This document shows positions 23,785-33,800 of a stretch of 64,000 nt of DNA, piece after piece. How positions within the stretch are numbered: position 1 is the stretch's first letter; the number at the start of each line of letters is the position of its first letter. Below the pieces are notes generated by a model. The model was given only the letters and a program-made list of their open reading frames with translations. It was not told where the DNA came from and made no database searches. Both the position numbers and the translations under genes were made by a program. Source of the stretch: JAHWKI01 sp035513575 (GTDB lineage Bacteria > Gemmatimonadota > Gemmatimonadetes > Longimicrobiales > RSA9); contig DATKBW010000023.1 of assembly GCA_035513575.1 (NCBI GenBank), positions 1 through 64,000 on the forward strand. Direction: 5' to 3'.

Positions 23785-25655
23785 GGACCTCCCGTCCCGG
23801 GCGTGGCGTCGGCCACCATCGCGTCGAGAGGGAGGCCGTCGCCCAGTGCCCGCAGCCGCTCCCGCGCTTCCGGCCGGTCCAGGAACCGCGGGAGCAGCGG
23901 GGTGGGACGGATCACCCCGCGCTCGCGGAACTCCCGCATGAGCTCCAGGTGCCGCGCGGCGATCTTGCCGACGTACATCGGCTCCAGCTCCCCGCCGCAA
24001 CGGAGGTATTCCACCACGCCCTGGAGCCCCCGCAGGTAGATGATGTCCCGGGTGAACCCGCCGGACTGGTAGACGCGGCTCACGATCTCGAACGTGGTCC
24101 GCGCGCCGAAGCCGTGGTCCCCTCGCAGGTGCCGGAAGGTCTCGATGAAGTCCGCGCCCTCGATCCGGCAGTGGGCGGCGAGGACGCGGGCGGCCAGGAG
24201 CCGCATGCGGCCGGTGTCGAGCCCCCCCACGAGGTACTCGGCCAGGACGCCCAGCCCTTCCTGGAGCTCGTCGTAGTCCGCGAACCCGCGGGACAGCTGG
24301 AGGAAGGGCTGCGCTGCGCCGTTCACGTAGGTCAGCACGTGCGTCCCGATCTCGTGCTGGAGGAGCGCGTCCACGCGGCCCGGCCGGAGGGCGAGGCGCC
24401 GGCCGATGAGGAGCCGCCCGGACGAGACCATGAGCCCCACCAGGTCCGGCCGGATCTGCACCTCCGAGCGGAAGGAGGGATACAGGCCGACATAATGGTC
24501 GAACTCCTCCTGCGCGCGGGAGGCGAACTCCTGCGCCCCGACAACCCGTTCATCGCCCCTCGGCTCGGGCGGCGGGATCCGCTCGAGGATCTCGCGGGCC
24601 CGATCGAGGAGCGCCGGCTGGATGGTCCCGAACAGGCGCAGGCTACCGTGCAGGAAGTCGGGGGTGTTGCGCTCCCCCAGGAGCGAGATCTGGCGGTCCA
24701 GCTCCTCCCGCTTGTCCCGCAGGATCGACCACGCCGCGGGATCCGCGATGTCCTCGAGCCGGATGTCGTAGAGGCGCCGCTTCAGGAGGTCGGGGTCCAC
24801 CGGGAGGAGCCGGTAATGGAACTCCGGTGGGGCGCCGCAGCCGCCATCGCGGAACCGCTCCCACGCCTGGTCCGGGTTGACCGGGGTGACGAGGAGGAGC
24901 AGGTCGAACGACGCGTCGATCTCCGCCAGGCTGCGGTCCGCGGACCAGACGTCGTCGGCCAGGGACCGCCGGCCCAGCGCCCGGTAGCTCGGGATGTCCG
25001 CCCCGGTCTGGACCCGGAGAAACTCGAAGACCGCGCGCCGGAGCACGCGGGAGAACCCCTGCGCCAGCCGGCGGAGGAACACGGGGTAGACCTCCCCCGT
25101 GTCGGTGTCCCGGTACAGCGCCGGGACCTCCAGGCCGATCAGCAGGCAGCCGAGCTCGTGGCAGCGGGAGATGGAGAGTAGCGGGGGAAGGTCGGGCGGG
25201 TGCCGCTCGTCCGTCTCCTCCACCTCGACCGCGGCATGGCGACGCGCCGCGTCCAGCTCGGCCAGCCCGCTCGCCAGGGCCTGCACGGTCGCGGGCGCCG
25301 GGCCCGCGGGCCCCAGGACACGGAACCGGTCGGTGCCGGCCCACAGCTCGAGCACGAGGAACGCCCCGTGCGCCTCCGATCCCGCCTCCGTGACCTCCTC
25401 GATGAGGGCGGCCGCCTCCCCGGTGCTCGACCGGGGCATGGCGTGGAGGTAGGACGCTTCGCCGCGGACGAGCTGAACCAGGGGATCCGCCTCATCCCGG
25501 GAGCGGAGGACCAGCAGGAACGGGCGCCGCCCGTCCAGGACCACCCGGATGCCGGCGTGCTCCAGGACGAGGACCTCGTTCCGGTCGAACGCGCGGCGCA
25601 CGTCCGGCCCTTCGAGCGCCGCGCCCTCCCCGGGGCCGATCCGTTGGGTGCTCAT
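23781..25655 (-). CDS. DUF1704/QEGLA-motif zinc metallopeptidase (MATCAP-like)
   Basis: This 624-residue protein has the DUF1704 signature. HEIGTH at residues 434-439 supplies two zinc histidines and a glutamate. The family QEGL motif follows at 465-468 (ELQEGLGVLAEYL), where the third ligand is expected. The family includes the tubulin carboxypeptidase MATCAP and bacterial members annotated 'flavohemoglobin expression-modulating QEGLA motif protein'. The N-terminal ~250 residues resemble an N-formylglutamate amidohydrolase-like accessory half only vaguely. There is no signal peptide. It overlaps the ATP-grasp gene by 4 bp. The start MSTQRIGPG is chosen over an upstream Met in low-complexity sequence. 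Confidence 0.8.
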   Translation of the reverse strand: MSTQRIGPGEGAALEGPDVRRAFDRNEVLVLEHAGIRVVLDGRRPFLLVLRSRDEADPLVQLVRGEASYLHAMPRSSTGEAAALIEEVTEAGSEAHGAFLVLELWAGTDRFRVLGPAGPAPATVQALASGLAELDAARRHAAVEVEETDERHPPDLPPLLSISRCHELGCLLIGLEVPALYRDTDTGEVYPVFLRRLAQGFSRVLRRAVFEFLRVQTGADIPSYRALGRRSLADDVWSADRSLAEIDASFDLLLLVTPVNPDQAWERFRDGGCGAPPEFHYRLLPVDPDLLKRRLYDIRLEDIADPAAWSILRDKREELDRQISLLGERNTPDFLHGSLRLFGTIQPALLDRAREILERIPPPEPRGDERVVGAQEFASRAQEEFDHYVGLYPSFRSEVQIRPDLVGLMVSSGRLLIGRRLALRPGRVDALLQHEIGTHVLTYVNGAAQPFLQLSRGFADYDELQEGLGVLAEYLVGGLDTGRMRLLAARVLAAHCRIEGADFIETFRHLRGDHGFGARTTFEIVSRVYQSGGFTRDIIYLRGLQGVVEYLRCGGELEPMYVGKIAARHLELMREFRERGVIRPTPLLPRFLDRPEARERLRALGDGLPLDAMVADATPGTGGP

Positions 25656-25750
25656 GGCGAGCCGCCCGGGCGCAAGATCGGTGCTCGGCCGACCGCCCGT
25701 CCGCGGAATCCGCCGCCCTTCCGCCCGGTATCGTGAAGCCACCCTGCATG

Positions 25751-25782
25751 AAAAAAGCGCCCGTCTCCCTGCGACGGGCGCT
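25751..25782 (-). terminator. Intrinsic terminator upstream of the DUF1704 operon
   Basis: A perfect 10-bp stem, AGCGCCCGTC pairing with GACGGGCGCT, encloses a 7-nt loop and is followed on the minus strand by six T residues. Confidence 0.7.
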
Positions 25783-25837
25783 GGCTCGTGTCGAAGGAAT
25801 AGGATGCAATACCGGAGCCAGGTCCCGGTTGCGGGAC
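25751..25837 (-). ncRNA. Structured RNA candidate (leader or small RNA) ending in an intrinsic terminator
   Basis: Reading the minus strand, three helices follow one another: GTCCCG/CGGGAC with a 4-nt loop (25822-25837); a CTGGCT-type pairing between 25816-25821 and 25781-25786; and a perfect 10-bp terminator stem (25756-25782) followed by a run of T. No minus-strand gene lies upstream, and the DUF1704 gene starts about 96 bp downstream. Either a short RNA ends here or the peptidase/ATP-grasp operon is controlled by termination. The last two helices share two bases, so they could compete. Confidence 0.4.
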
Positions 25838-25878
25838 TCCATTGTTACGAGCAACTTGCGACGACAGTCAGAACCCCC

Positions 25879-26409
25879 ATGCACAGACCTGTCACGCCTG
25901 ACGATCCGGGGTCCCGCCGCCGCGCCGCGCCGGCGCAGGGCGGCGCCGACCGTTATGAAGTGCTGCTCGAGGTCCTCGAGCAGCAGGCGGAGCTCACGGC
26001 CCGGGGTGAGCCGGGGCAGCAGGACGGTGGGGGCGGGACCCTCAAGTGGATCCTGGTGGCGGTGCTGGTGGTGATCACGGCGTGGGTGTGGGTCGTGCCG
26101 CCGGGCTGGCTGGTCCCGCCGGCGCCGGAGCCACCCCCCGTGGCGGAGGAGGAGGCGTCGCTGCGTCTGGCGATGTACCTGCAGGCGCAGCGGATCCGGG
26201 TGTACGCGATGGAGCACGGACGGCCGCCGGAGTCGCTGGCGGAAGCGGGCGAGCCGCTGCCCGGCATGCAGTATCTCGTGATCGGGCCGGGCGTCTTCGA
26301 GCTGACGGGGGCCACGGAGCGTGTCCGGCTCACCTACCGCTCGGATCAGCCGCTGCGGGAATGGGTGGGGACGGCGGCCGACGTCCTGGACCAGCCGCGC
26401 GGGCGGTGA
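25879..26409 (+). CDS. Single-pass membrane protein, partner of the adjacent pilin-like protein
   Basis: The 176-residue product has a polar, Arg/Gln-rich N-terminus of about 52 residues, one membrane helix (TLKWILVAVLVVITAWVWVV), a Pro-rich linker, and a periplasmic domain (LRLAMYLQAQRIRVYAMEHGRPPESLAEAG). That domain resembles the mature part of type IV pilin-like proteins, where a helix is followed by a short beta region. I do not recognise a named family. Its TGA overlaps the ATG of the pilin gene, so the two are coupled and probably work together in a pilus or type II secretion-like assembly. Confidence 0.7.
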   Translation: MHRPVTPDDPGSRRRAAPAQGGADRYEVLLEVLEQQAELTARGEPGQQDGGGGTLKWILVAVLVVITAWVWVVPPGWLVPPAPEPPPVAEEEASLRLAMYLQAQRIRVYAMEHGRPPESLAEAGEPLPGMQYLVIGPGVFELTGATERVRLTYRSDQPLREWVGTAADVLDQPRGR

Positions 26410-26870
26410 TGCGCATGCGGCCCGGCCTCTCGCTGGTCGAGCTCCTGGTGGTGGTCCTGATCATCGCGAGCATCGCCGGAGTGGTGATCCCGAGCTATCA
26501 GCGGATCGTGGTCAAGGCGCGGGCGGCGGAGGCGCTGTCGCAGATCCACGCCGTCCGGCTCGCCGCGTACGCGTACAACACCGATACGAACGGCTGGCCC
26601 CCGGACTACGCCCCGGGGGAGCGGCCGGTGGAGCTGGAGCCCTACCTCGGGCCGGGCTATCCGTTCGGAGGCGACGGGTATCTGCTGGACTGGGAGAACT
26701 GGGTGCTCGCCGATGGGACGCCGAAGCATCCGGAGACGGGCGTGCTCCTGGGCATCTCGATGACCACCACGAACGCCGCGCTGGGCCAGGCGCTGGTGGA
26801 CCTGCTCGGGGAGAGCACGGCGCACTACACGCTCGGGTACAACTACACCTTCGTGCTCGCCGCCATCTAG
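26409..26870 (+). CDS. Type IV pilin/pseudopilin-like protein
   Basis: The 153-residue protein carries a short basic leader (MRMRP), then GLSLVELLVVVLIIASIAG, the classic prepilin signature with Glu at position +5 after the cleavage glycine and a following hydrophobic helix. Residues 25-55 (VIPSYQRIVVKARAAEALSQIHAVR) match the pilin alpha-helix. The C-terminal part is short and contains no cysteine pair. It would be cleaved by a prepilin peptidase and assembled at the inner membrane. No assembly ATPase, PilC or peptidase gene is nearby, so it must use machinery encoded elsewhere. Confidence 0.82.
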   Translation: MRMRPGLSLVELLVVVLIIASIAGVVIPSYQRIVVKARAAEALSQIHAVRLAAYAYNTDTNGWPPDYAPGERPVELEPYLGPGYPFGGDGYLLDWENWVLADGTPKHPETGVLLGISMTTTNAALGQALVDLLGESTAHYTLGYNYTFVLAAI

Positions 26871-26920
26871 GGTCCCGAACCCCCGGCCGGGCCTCGCCCC
26901 GCACCACGACGGGTGGTACC

Positions 26921-28468
26921 ATGACGCATGGCACACCACCGCCCACACGGCAGCCCGCGACGGCCGTGAGCGGGACTCTGGTCGAGATTCCACCCCGACC
27001 GGGGCTCACGGCGTACGAGGAGGTCGCCCACCTCGCCCCGGCCGCCGAGCGGCTGCGCACCCGCGCGGCCGAGGTGGCGCCGCGGCTGGCCGGCCGCACC
27101 GTATGGATGGTCAACTCGGCCGCGCAGGGCGGGGGCGTGGCGGAGATGCTGCCGACGCTGGTGACGCTGCTGAACGAGCTGGGCATCGCGACGCGCTGGT
27201 TCGTCATGGCGTCGGATGAGCCGGCGTTCTTCCGGCTCACCAAGCGGATCCACAACCTGATCCACGGCGTCGGTGATCCGGTGCTGGACGACACGGCCGA
27301 CCGCGACCTGTACGAGCGCGTGAACGCGTTGAACGCGGCCGCGCTGGCGCCCCGGCTGAAGGACGGGGACATCCTGGTGGTGCACGACCCCCAGCCCATG
27401 GCCATGGCGGGGATGCTGCGCGCCAGCCGCGCAGTGACGGCGATCTGGCGCTGCCACATCGGTCTGGACGAGAGCAACGACGCGACCCGGTCCGCCTGGT
27501 CCTTCCTCGCCCCCTACGCCGCGCACTACGACCGGGCCGTCTTCTCGGCCCGGGAGTACGTCCCCGCCATGCTCCGGGATCGGACGCGGCTGATCTACCC
27601 GGCCATCGATCCGCTCTCCGCCAAGAACCAGGAGCTGCACCTGCACTCGGTCGTGGGGATCCTGGCCAACGCGGCGCTCGCGGTCGCCCCCGGACCGGTG
27701 GTCCAGCCCGCGTTCCCGCACATCGCGCAGCGGCTCCAGTCCGACGGGAGCTGGTCGGCCGCCGTGCTCCCCGCGGACATCGGGCTGCTCATCCGTCCCG
27801 TGATCACCCAGATCTCCCGGTGGGACCGCCTCAAGGGGTGGCTCCCGCTTCTGGCCGGGTTCGCAGCGCTCAAGGAGCGGGTCTACACGGATCGGAACGA
27901 GCGGCCGGCCGTCGAGCACAGGCGGCTGCGCCACGTCCGCCTGGTGCTGGCGGGCCCGGACCCGGCCTCGATCCAGGACGATCCCGAGGGGCTGGAGGTG
28001 ATCGAGGAGCTGCGGCGCGCCTACGTGGCGCTGGACGACGAGATCAAGGAAGACGTCGCCGTCCTCGCCCTGCCCATGGAGGACCTCCGGCACAACGCGC
28101 TGATGGTGAACGCGCTTCAGCGGACGGCCACCGTGCTGGTGCAGAACTCGCTGCGGGAGGGGTTCGGCCTCACCGTCACGGAGGCCATGTGGAAGCGCAT
28201 CCCCGTGCTGAGCAACTCCCGGGCGGTGGGCCCCCGCCAGCAGATCACCCACGGGCGGGATGGCTGGCTCATCGAGGACCCGGAGAGCCCGGCCCAGCTC
28301 GCCGATGCCCTCGACTTCCTGCTCAACAGCCGGGAGCAGCGGAGGATGCTGGCGCAGACGGCACAGCGCCGGGCCCACGACCGGTTCCTCGTCCTGTCCC
28401 AGCTCCGCGACTGGCTGGACCTCCTGCAGGAGCTGCACCCGACCGCCGGTTTGCCGGCCGCCGGTTGA
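26921..28468 (+). CDS. TreT-like trehalose synthase / GT4 glycosyltransferase
   Basis: This 515-residue GT-B protein contains motifs typical of trehalose glycosyltransferring synthases: VWMVNSAAQGGGVAEMLPTL near residue 60, WRCHIGLDESN near 180, and the donor-domain ALQRTATVLVQNSLREGFGLTVTEAMW (positions ~395-425) with GRDGWLIEDPES after it. TreT makes trehalose from NDP-glucose and glucose. It is about 100 residues longer than usual family members, mainly through an insert around 225-290 (SAKNQELHLHSVVGILANAAL). It follows the pilin pair by 50 bp. Osmoprotection is a plausible role. Confidence 0.8.
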   Translation: MTHGTPPPTRQPATAVSGTLVEIPPRPGLTAYEEVAHLAPAAERLRTRAAEVAPRLAGRTVWMVNSAAQGGGVAEMLPTLVTLLNELGIATRWFVMASDEPAFFRLTKRIHNLIHGVGDPVLDDTADRDLYERVNALNAAALAPRLKDGDILVVHDPQPMAMAGMLRASRAVTAIWRCHIGLDESNDATRSAWSFLAPYAAHYDRAVFSAREYVPAMLRDRTRLIYPAIDPLSAKNQELHLHSVVGILANAALAVAPGPVVQPAFPHIAQRLQSDGSWSAAVLPADIGLLIRPVITQISRWDRLKGWLPLLAGFAALKERVYTDRNERPAVEHRRLRHVRLVLAGPDPASIQDDPEGLEVIEELRRAYVALDDEIKEDVAVLALPMEDLRHNALMVNALQRTATVLVQNSLREGFGLTVTEAMWKRIPVLSNSRAVGPRQQITHGRDGWLIEDPESPAQLADALDFLLNSREQRRMLAQTAQRRAHDRFLVLSQLRDWLDLLQELHPTAGLPAAG

Positions 28469-28527
28469 CGGCCGTTCCCCTCCCGCCGCACTTTCCCCCG
28501 GACCCGTTCCCCGAGGGAAACCGAATC

Positions 28528-30807
28528 ATGCGACGCCACCCCATCGTTCCCGCCCTCGCCGTCGCGCTCGTCGCGGCGTGCTCCGCGTCCACCCCCGACC
28601 GCCCCGTGCCGCGGACCGACGACCCACACCTGGCCACGGCGTACCGGGTGCTGTCGACGACGCCGCTGATCGATGGCCACAACGATCTGCCGTGGGCGAT
28701 CCGCGGCTACGACGAGGCGCCCATGGACGTCGCCGCGTACGACCTGCGGCGGCGCACGCCCGGCCACACGGACATCGCGCGGCTCCGTCGGGGCATGGTC
28801 GGCGGCCAGTTCTGGAGCGTGTACGTTCCGGCGGGCGCGGTGTCGGAGGGGGCGGCCCGGGTCCAGCTGGAGCAGATCGACATCGCGAAGCGCGTCATCG
28901 CGCGCTACCCGGACGTCTTCGAGCTGGCGCTGACGCCCGCCGACGTCGAGCGGATCTTCGCGGAGGGCAAGATCGCCTCCATGCTGGGCATGGAGGGCGG
29001 GCACGCCATCGAGAACTCGCTGGGCGCGCTCCGGGCGTTCTACGACCTGGGTGCCCGCTACATGACGCTCACCCACTCCGCGAACATCGACTGGGCGGAC
29101 TCGTGCTGTGAGGATCCGAAGCTGGGCGGCCTCTCGGCGTTCGGGGAGGTGGTGGTGGGGGAGATGAACCGGCTCGGCATGCTCGTGGACCTCTCCCACG
29201 TCTCCCCCGCGACCATGAACGACGTCCTCGACATCGCCGCGGCCCCCGTGATCTTCTCCCACTCCTCCGCCCGCGCGGTGACGGACCACCCGCGCAACGT
29301 CCCCGACCAGGTGCTGCGGCGGATGCCGGAGAACGGCGGCGTCGTCATGGTCACGTATGTGACCGTGTTCGTGAACGAGGCGCTGCGCCGCTGGTCGGAG
29401 ACCCCGCGGGAGCAGCGCGCGGGCGACCCGCCGCGGTCCACCATGGCGGACGTCATCGCGCACCTGGAGCACGTGCGGGATGTCGCCGGGATCGATCACG
29501 TCGGGATCGGCAGCGATTACGACGGCGCCACCACCCCCGAGGGCCTCGAGGACGTCTCGACGTACCCCGCGCTCTTCGCCGAGCTGTCCCGCCGCGGCTG
29601 GTCGGAGGCGGACCTGCGGAAGCTGGCGGGAGAGAACGTGCTGCGGGCCTGGCGGCGGGCGGAGGCCGTGGCGGCCCGGCTGCGGGAGCGCCCCGCGTCC
29701 ACCGCGACGATCGCCCGGCTCGATGGCGTCGTCCCCGAGGGGCGGGGCGCGTTCGTCACGCGCCTGGGCAGCGATACGCTCGCCGTCGAGCGGTTCCGGC
29801 ACGGCCCCACGTCCTTCCACGCGGAAGTGCTGCTCCGCGCGCCGCGGACCCGGCTGACCGTTTACGACGCCGACCTGGATGCGGCGGGGAACATCACCTC
29901 CCTGACCGCCACGGAATACGACCCCGCCGCGATCACGCCGACGTCCATGGGCGAGCCCGTGGGCCGCACCACGTGGCGGTACGGGGACGGGAGCGTGACG
30001 GTGACCTCCCGCACCGGTGGCGAGACGCGGGAGACCACGATCGAGGCGCCCGCCCGCGCGATCCCCTTCATCGACATGGTCCACTGGCCCTACGAGCTGG
30101 CCCTCGTGCGAGGGATCGCGGCGCGGGGCGAGGAGGCGCTGCCCATGCTCCAGGGGCGCGGCACCGGCGACTTCGGCTTCGTCCCCGAGGGGCGCGACCG
30201 CCTCACGCTGCGCCACCCGTTCCGGGGCACGATGGCGGTGCGGCGGGCGGCCAACCGGGGGATCGCGACGCTGGACGCCGGGAACACCACGCGCGCGCTC
30301 ACCGTGGACCGCGTGGAGGATGTGCCCCTGGCCGACCTCGCGCGCCGGTACGCGGGGAGCGGGATCGGCGAGCTGTCGGGGCGCGGCGAGGCGGAAGGGA
30401 CGATCGGGCGGGCGAGCCTCGTCGTCGACTACGGCGTGCCGAAGAAGCGGGGGCGGGAGATCTTCGGCGCGCTGGTCCCCTACGGTGAGGTGTGGCGCAC
30501 GGGCGCCAACCGTGCGACGCACCTGGTCACGAACCGCGACCTGATCATCGGCCGCACCCGCGTCCCGGCCGGGACGTACACGCTCTTCACGATCCCGGAC
30601 CGGGACCGGTGGACGCTGATCGTGAACCGGCGCACCGACATCGGCGGCACCAGCTACGACGGGAGCGCCGACCTGGCCAGGATCCCCATGGAGGTGCGGC
30701 GGCTGTCTGAGCCGGTGGAGGACTTCACCATCGTGGTGGACCCCGCCGGCTTCCTCCGGCTGCGCTGGGACCGGACCGAGGCGTTCGTCCCCGTGGCCGC
30801 GCGCTAG
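28528..30807 (+). CDS. Lipoprotein: M19 membrane dipeptidase fused to DUF2911
   Basis: The 759-residue product has a lipoprotein signal with Cys18 in ALVAACSA. Residues about 35-395 are an M19 (renal dipeptidase-like) metallopeptidase: His51 and Asp53 in DGHNDLPWAI, the bridging Glu in MLGMEGGHAI, His in DLSHVSPATM and IFSHSSARA, and Asp in GIGSDYDGA. A middle region of about 220 residues has no recognised fold. The C-terminal ~130 residues are DUF2911 (VVDYGVPKKRGREIFGALVP, GEVWRTGANRAT, VPAGTYTLFTIPD). Both parts exist separately elsewhere. It would hydrolyse dipeptides or related amides outside the cytoplasm. Its stop overlaps the stop of the convergent gene (CTAG). Confidence 0.88.
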   Translation: MRRHPIVPALAVALVAACSASTPDRPVPRTDDPHLATAYRVLSTTPLIDGHNDLPWAIRGYDEAPMDVAAYDLRRRTPGHTDIARLRRGMVGGQFWSVYVPAGAVSEGAARVQLEQIDIAKRVIARYPDVFELALTPADVERIFAEGKIASMLGMEGGHAIENSLGALRAFYDLGARYMTLTHSANIDWADSCCEDPKLGGLSAFGEVVVGEMNRLGMLVDLSHVSPATMNDVLDIAAAPVIFSHSSARAVTDHPRNVPDQVLRRMPENGGVVMVTYVTVFVNEALRRWSETPREQRAGDPPRSTMADVIAHLEHVRDVAGIDHVGIGSDYDGATTPEGLEDVSTYPALFAELSRRGWSEADLRKLAGENVLRAWRRAEAVAARLRERPASTATIARLDGVVPEGRGAFVTRLGSDTLAVERFRHGPTSFHAEVLLRAPRTRLTVYDADLDAAGNITSLTATEYDPAAITPTSMGEPVGRTTWRYGDGSVTVTSRTGGETRETTIEAPARAIPFIDMVHWPYELALVRGIAARGEEALPMLQGRGTGDFGFVPEGRDRLTLRHPFRGTMAVRRAANRGIATLDAGNTTRALTVDRVEDVPLADLARRYAGSGIGELSGRGEAEGTIGRASLVVDYGVPKKRGREIFGALVPYGEVWRTGANRATHLVTNRDLIIGRTRVPAGTYTLFTIPDRDRWTLIVNRRTDIGGTSYDGSADLARIPMEVRRLSEPVEDFTIVVDPAGFLRLRWDRTEAFVPVAAR

Positions 30808-33800
30808 CGCCGCAGCGACTTCAGGAAGAGGCGCACCTCCTCCGGGTCCGGGGTCTCCGCGGGGCGGAAGGTCTCCGACCGGATCACCGTCAGCGGCTGC
30901 GTGTACGTCCGCCCGCCGATGGTGAGGGCGACGGTGTACTCCCCCGGCTCGACATCGTTCGGACCCCCGCCGAAAAAGCGGCGGAAGCTGAAGCCGGGGA
31001 TGTTGCGCTCGCGCGCCGCCCTCGAGATGTCCCGCGCCACATCCGCCACGTCCTCCATGCGCGGCCCGCCCGGTGCGTCGGCCGCGGGCTCCGCCCCCGC
31101 CGGCCGCCCGGCCGTGGGCCCGGGGTAGCGCTCACCAGGCCGGTCGGGGTCGGCGACCCCGCCGCCACCGCCCCGGCGGAACAGCGACCGGTCGCCGCTC
31201 ACCACCGCCTGCACCGCGCGCTCGACCGTGGCGCTGTCCTTCCCGGCCACGGTGATCAGGGAGTCGGCGATGACGCGGATCGCCCGCGCCGCGGCGATGC
31301 TGTCGCGCAGCTCCGAGGGGGTCTTCGGCTTCGGGGGCGCCGCGCGCTCCTGGAGGTCCCAGTACACGCGCTGGACGCCGGCGCGCGCGGGGCCCTCGAG
31401 GGTGGCCACCGTGTCACCGGCCGGATCGAGGATGGCGATCGCCGCCTGCGTCCGGCCCGCCCCGACCTGCCGCCCGCGTCGCTCCCCGGCGGCGGCGGGA
31501 CCGCCCTGTGCGCTCCCGGACTCGTCCGCCGCCACCGCGGCCTCCGCGGCGGCCGGGATGAAGTAGGCGATCTCGGCGCCGTAGTCCGGGCTCTTCCCCC
31601 AGAAGAACCGGTGCCCGGTGTTTTCGCCGCCCGACGGCGCGTCGCCGTACTGGAGGGCGGGCTTCGGCCGGAAGAGCGTGGGCTCGGCGGCCGCGAGGGT
31701 GCGCCGGCCCAGCTCCTGGAGCGGGACCACGTCGACGATCCAGATGGAGCGACCGTGGGTCCCGGCGATGAGCTCGCGATCGCGCGGGTGGACCTGCAGG
31801 TCGTGGACGGGGACCGTGGGCAGCCCGTTCATGAAGCGGAACCAGCTCCGGCCGCGGTCCATGGACGCGTACGCGCCCACGTCCGTGCCCACGTACAGCA
31901 GGTCCGGGTTCACCGGGTCTTCCCGGATCACGTGCACGAAGTCCGGCCCCCCCGTGGGCAGCCCGGCGGCGATGCTGCGGAAGCTGCGACCGCCGTCATC
32001 GGTGACGAAGACATAGGGGGTGAAGTCGTTGGAGCGGTGCCCATCGAAGCTGACGTAGAACCGCCGCGGGTCCACCCGTGACGGCTCGATGCGGCTCACC
32101 CACGTGCCCGCGGGGACGCCCTGGAAGCGGGCGTGGTCGATGCGCTCCCAGCTCCCGCCGTCGTCGCCACTCGTCCACACGTTCCCGTCATCGGTTCCGG
32201 CGAAGAGCAGCCCCTTCCGGACAGGCGACTCGGCCAGCGCCACCACCGTCCCGTGCGTCTCGGCCCCGGTGGCATCCCGGGTGATCCCGCCGGTGGTCCG
32301 TGTGCTGACACGGACCTTCATGGTGTCCCCGTTGGACAGGTCGGGGGAGATCACCTCCAGGGTATCGCCCCGGTTGGTGGATTTCAGGACGCGGTTCCCG
32401 GCAGCGTAGAGCGTTCGTGGATCGTGCGGGGAGAGCACGAGGGGCGTGCTCCAGTTGTAGCGGAGGTCGTGGCGGGCGGAGTCGTCGCTGACGCGCCGCT
32501 TCCAGGCCGCGACCTTCGCCCGCTCGGCCGCCGTCATCGTCCGGGGCTCCTCGACACCCTCCAGGACCGCGATGGAGTCCAGTAGGGGCCGGGCCCGCTC
32601 CCGCCAGTCGGGACGGCCGAGGGCGGTGCGCCGGCCGGTGGCCATGTCGATCCGGGCCATGTTCCCGCCCTGGGACTCGGCATACACGATCCGGGAGTCC
32701 GTCGGGTCCTGCTGCGTGTAGAAGCCGTCGCCCCCGTTGATCGTGTACCAGACGTGGTCGCCGAACCCCTCGTCGTCGGCGCGGCGGCTGGGACCGCACC
32801 AGGTGCCGTTGTCCTGGAGCCCGCCGCAGACACGGTACGGGATCCCCATGTCGTAGCTGACGTGGTAGAACTGCCCGAGGGGGAGGGTGTTGATGAAGTC
32901 GTAGGTGCCGCCCCGGTCCCAGGTGACGGCGATCCCGCCGTCGTTCCCGACGATGAACCGCTCGGGGTTGGCCGGGTCCCACCACATGGCGTGGTGGTCC
33001 ACGTGCAGGTCGTGAGTGGCGGTGCCGATGGTCTCGCCGCCATCCCTCGAGAAGTTCACCGGTGTGGACGACCAGTGGATCAGGTAGGGGTTGTCCGGGG
33101 CCACCCGGACCTGGGAGTAGTAGAACGGGCGCACGTTGTTGCCGTTCATCCACCGCCAGCTCCGGCCGCCGTCCTCCGAGCGGTAGAGCCCCGAGCCCTT
33201 GAGGCCGGACGAGGGGGCCGCGGCCCCCGGAAGCCCGGACGTGTCCCCGGGCTCCGCCTCCACCATGGCGTACATCACGTCCGGGCTCGATGGCGCGATG
33301 GCCAGCCCGATCCGACCCTTCTCCGTCGACGGCCACCCGCCGCCCTTCACCTCCGTCCAGCTGGCCCCGCCATCCACCGACCGCCACAGCGCGCTGCCCG
33401 GCCCGCCGCTCTCGAGGAACCACGGTCCGCGGACCCGCTCCCAGCTGGCCGCCCACACGACTTCCGGGTTCCGCGGGTCCAGGGCGACATCCACGAAGCC
33501 GGCGCGGTCGCTGACGTGCTTCACCTTCCGCCAGCTCCGGCCGCCATCGAGGGTCTTGTACAGGCCCCGGTCGCGGTTGGCGCCCCAGATGGCGCCCAGC
33601 GCGGCGACGTACGCGATGTCCGGGTTCCGGGGGTGGACCACGATCCGCCCGATCACCTGCGTCCCCACCAGCCCCGTCAGCGTCCAGGTCTCCCCGCCAT
33701 CCGTGGACCGGTACACCCCGCCGCCCGGGGAGATGGAGTTCCGGGAGTCCTCCTCGCCCGTCCCGGCGTAGAGGACGTCCGGGTCGCTCGGCGCGATGGC

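Noticed and set aside
23781..25655. Cytosolic glutathione pathway (GshA/GshB) reading of the ATP-grasp pair
   Set aside because: The partner carries HEIGTH and QEGL, not a glutamate-cysteine ligase fold, and no other glutathione gene is present.
25751..25860. Possible tRNA or signal-recognition RNA in the structured region
   Set aside because: No TTCGA-type T-loop, anticodon stem or SRP-conserved loop could be found.
25492..26217. Minus-strand open frame spanning the structured RNA
   Set aside because: It has low-complexity Arg/His/Ala sequence, and it crosses the terminator and the pilin-partner gene; no ribosome-binding site.
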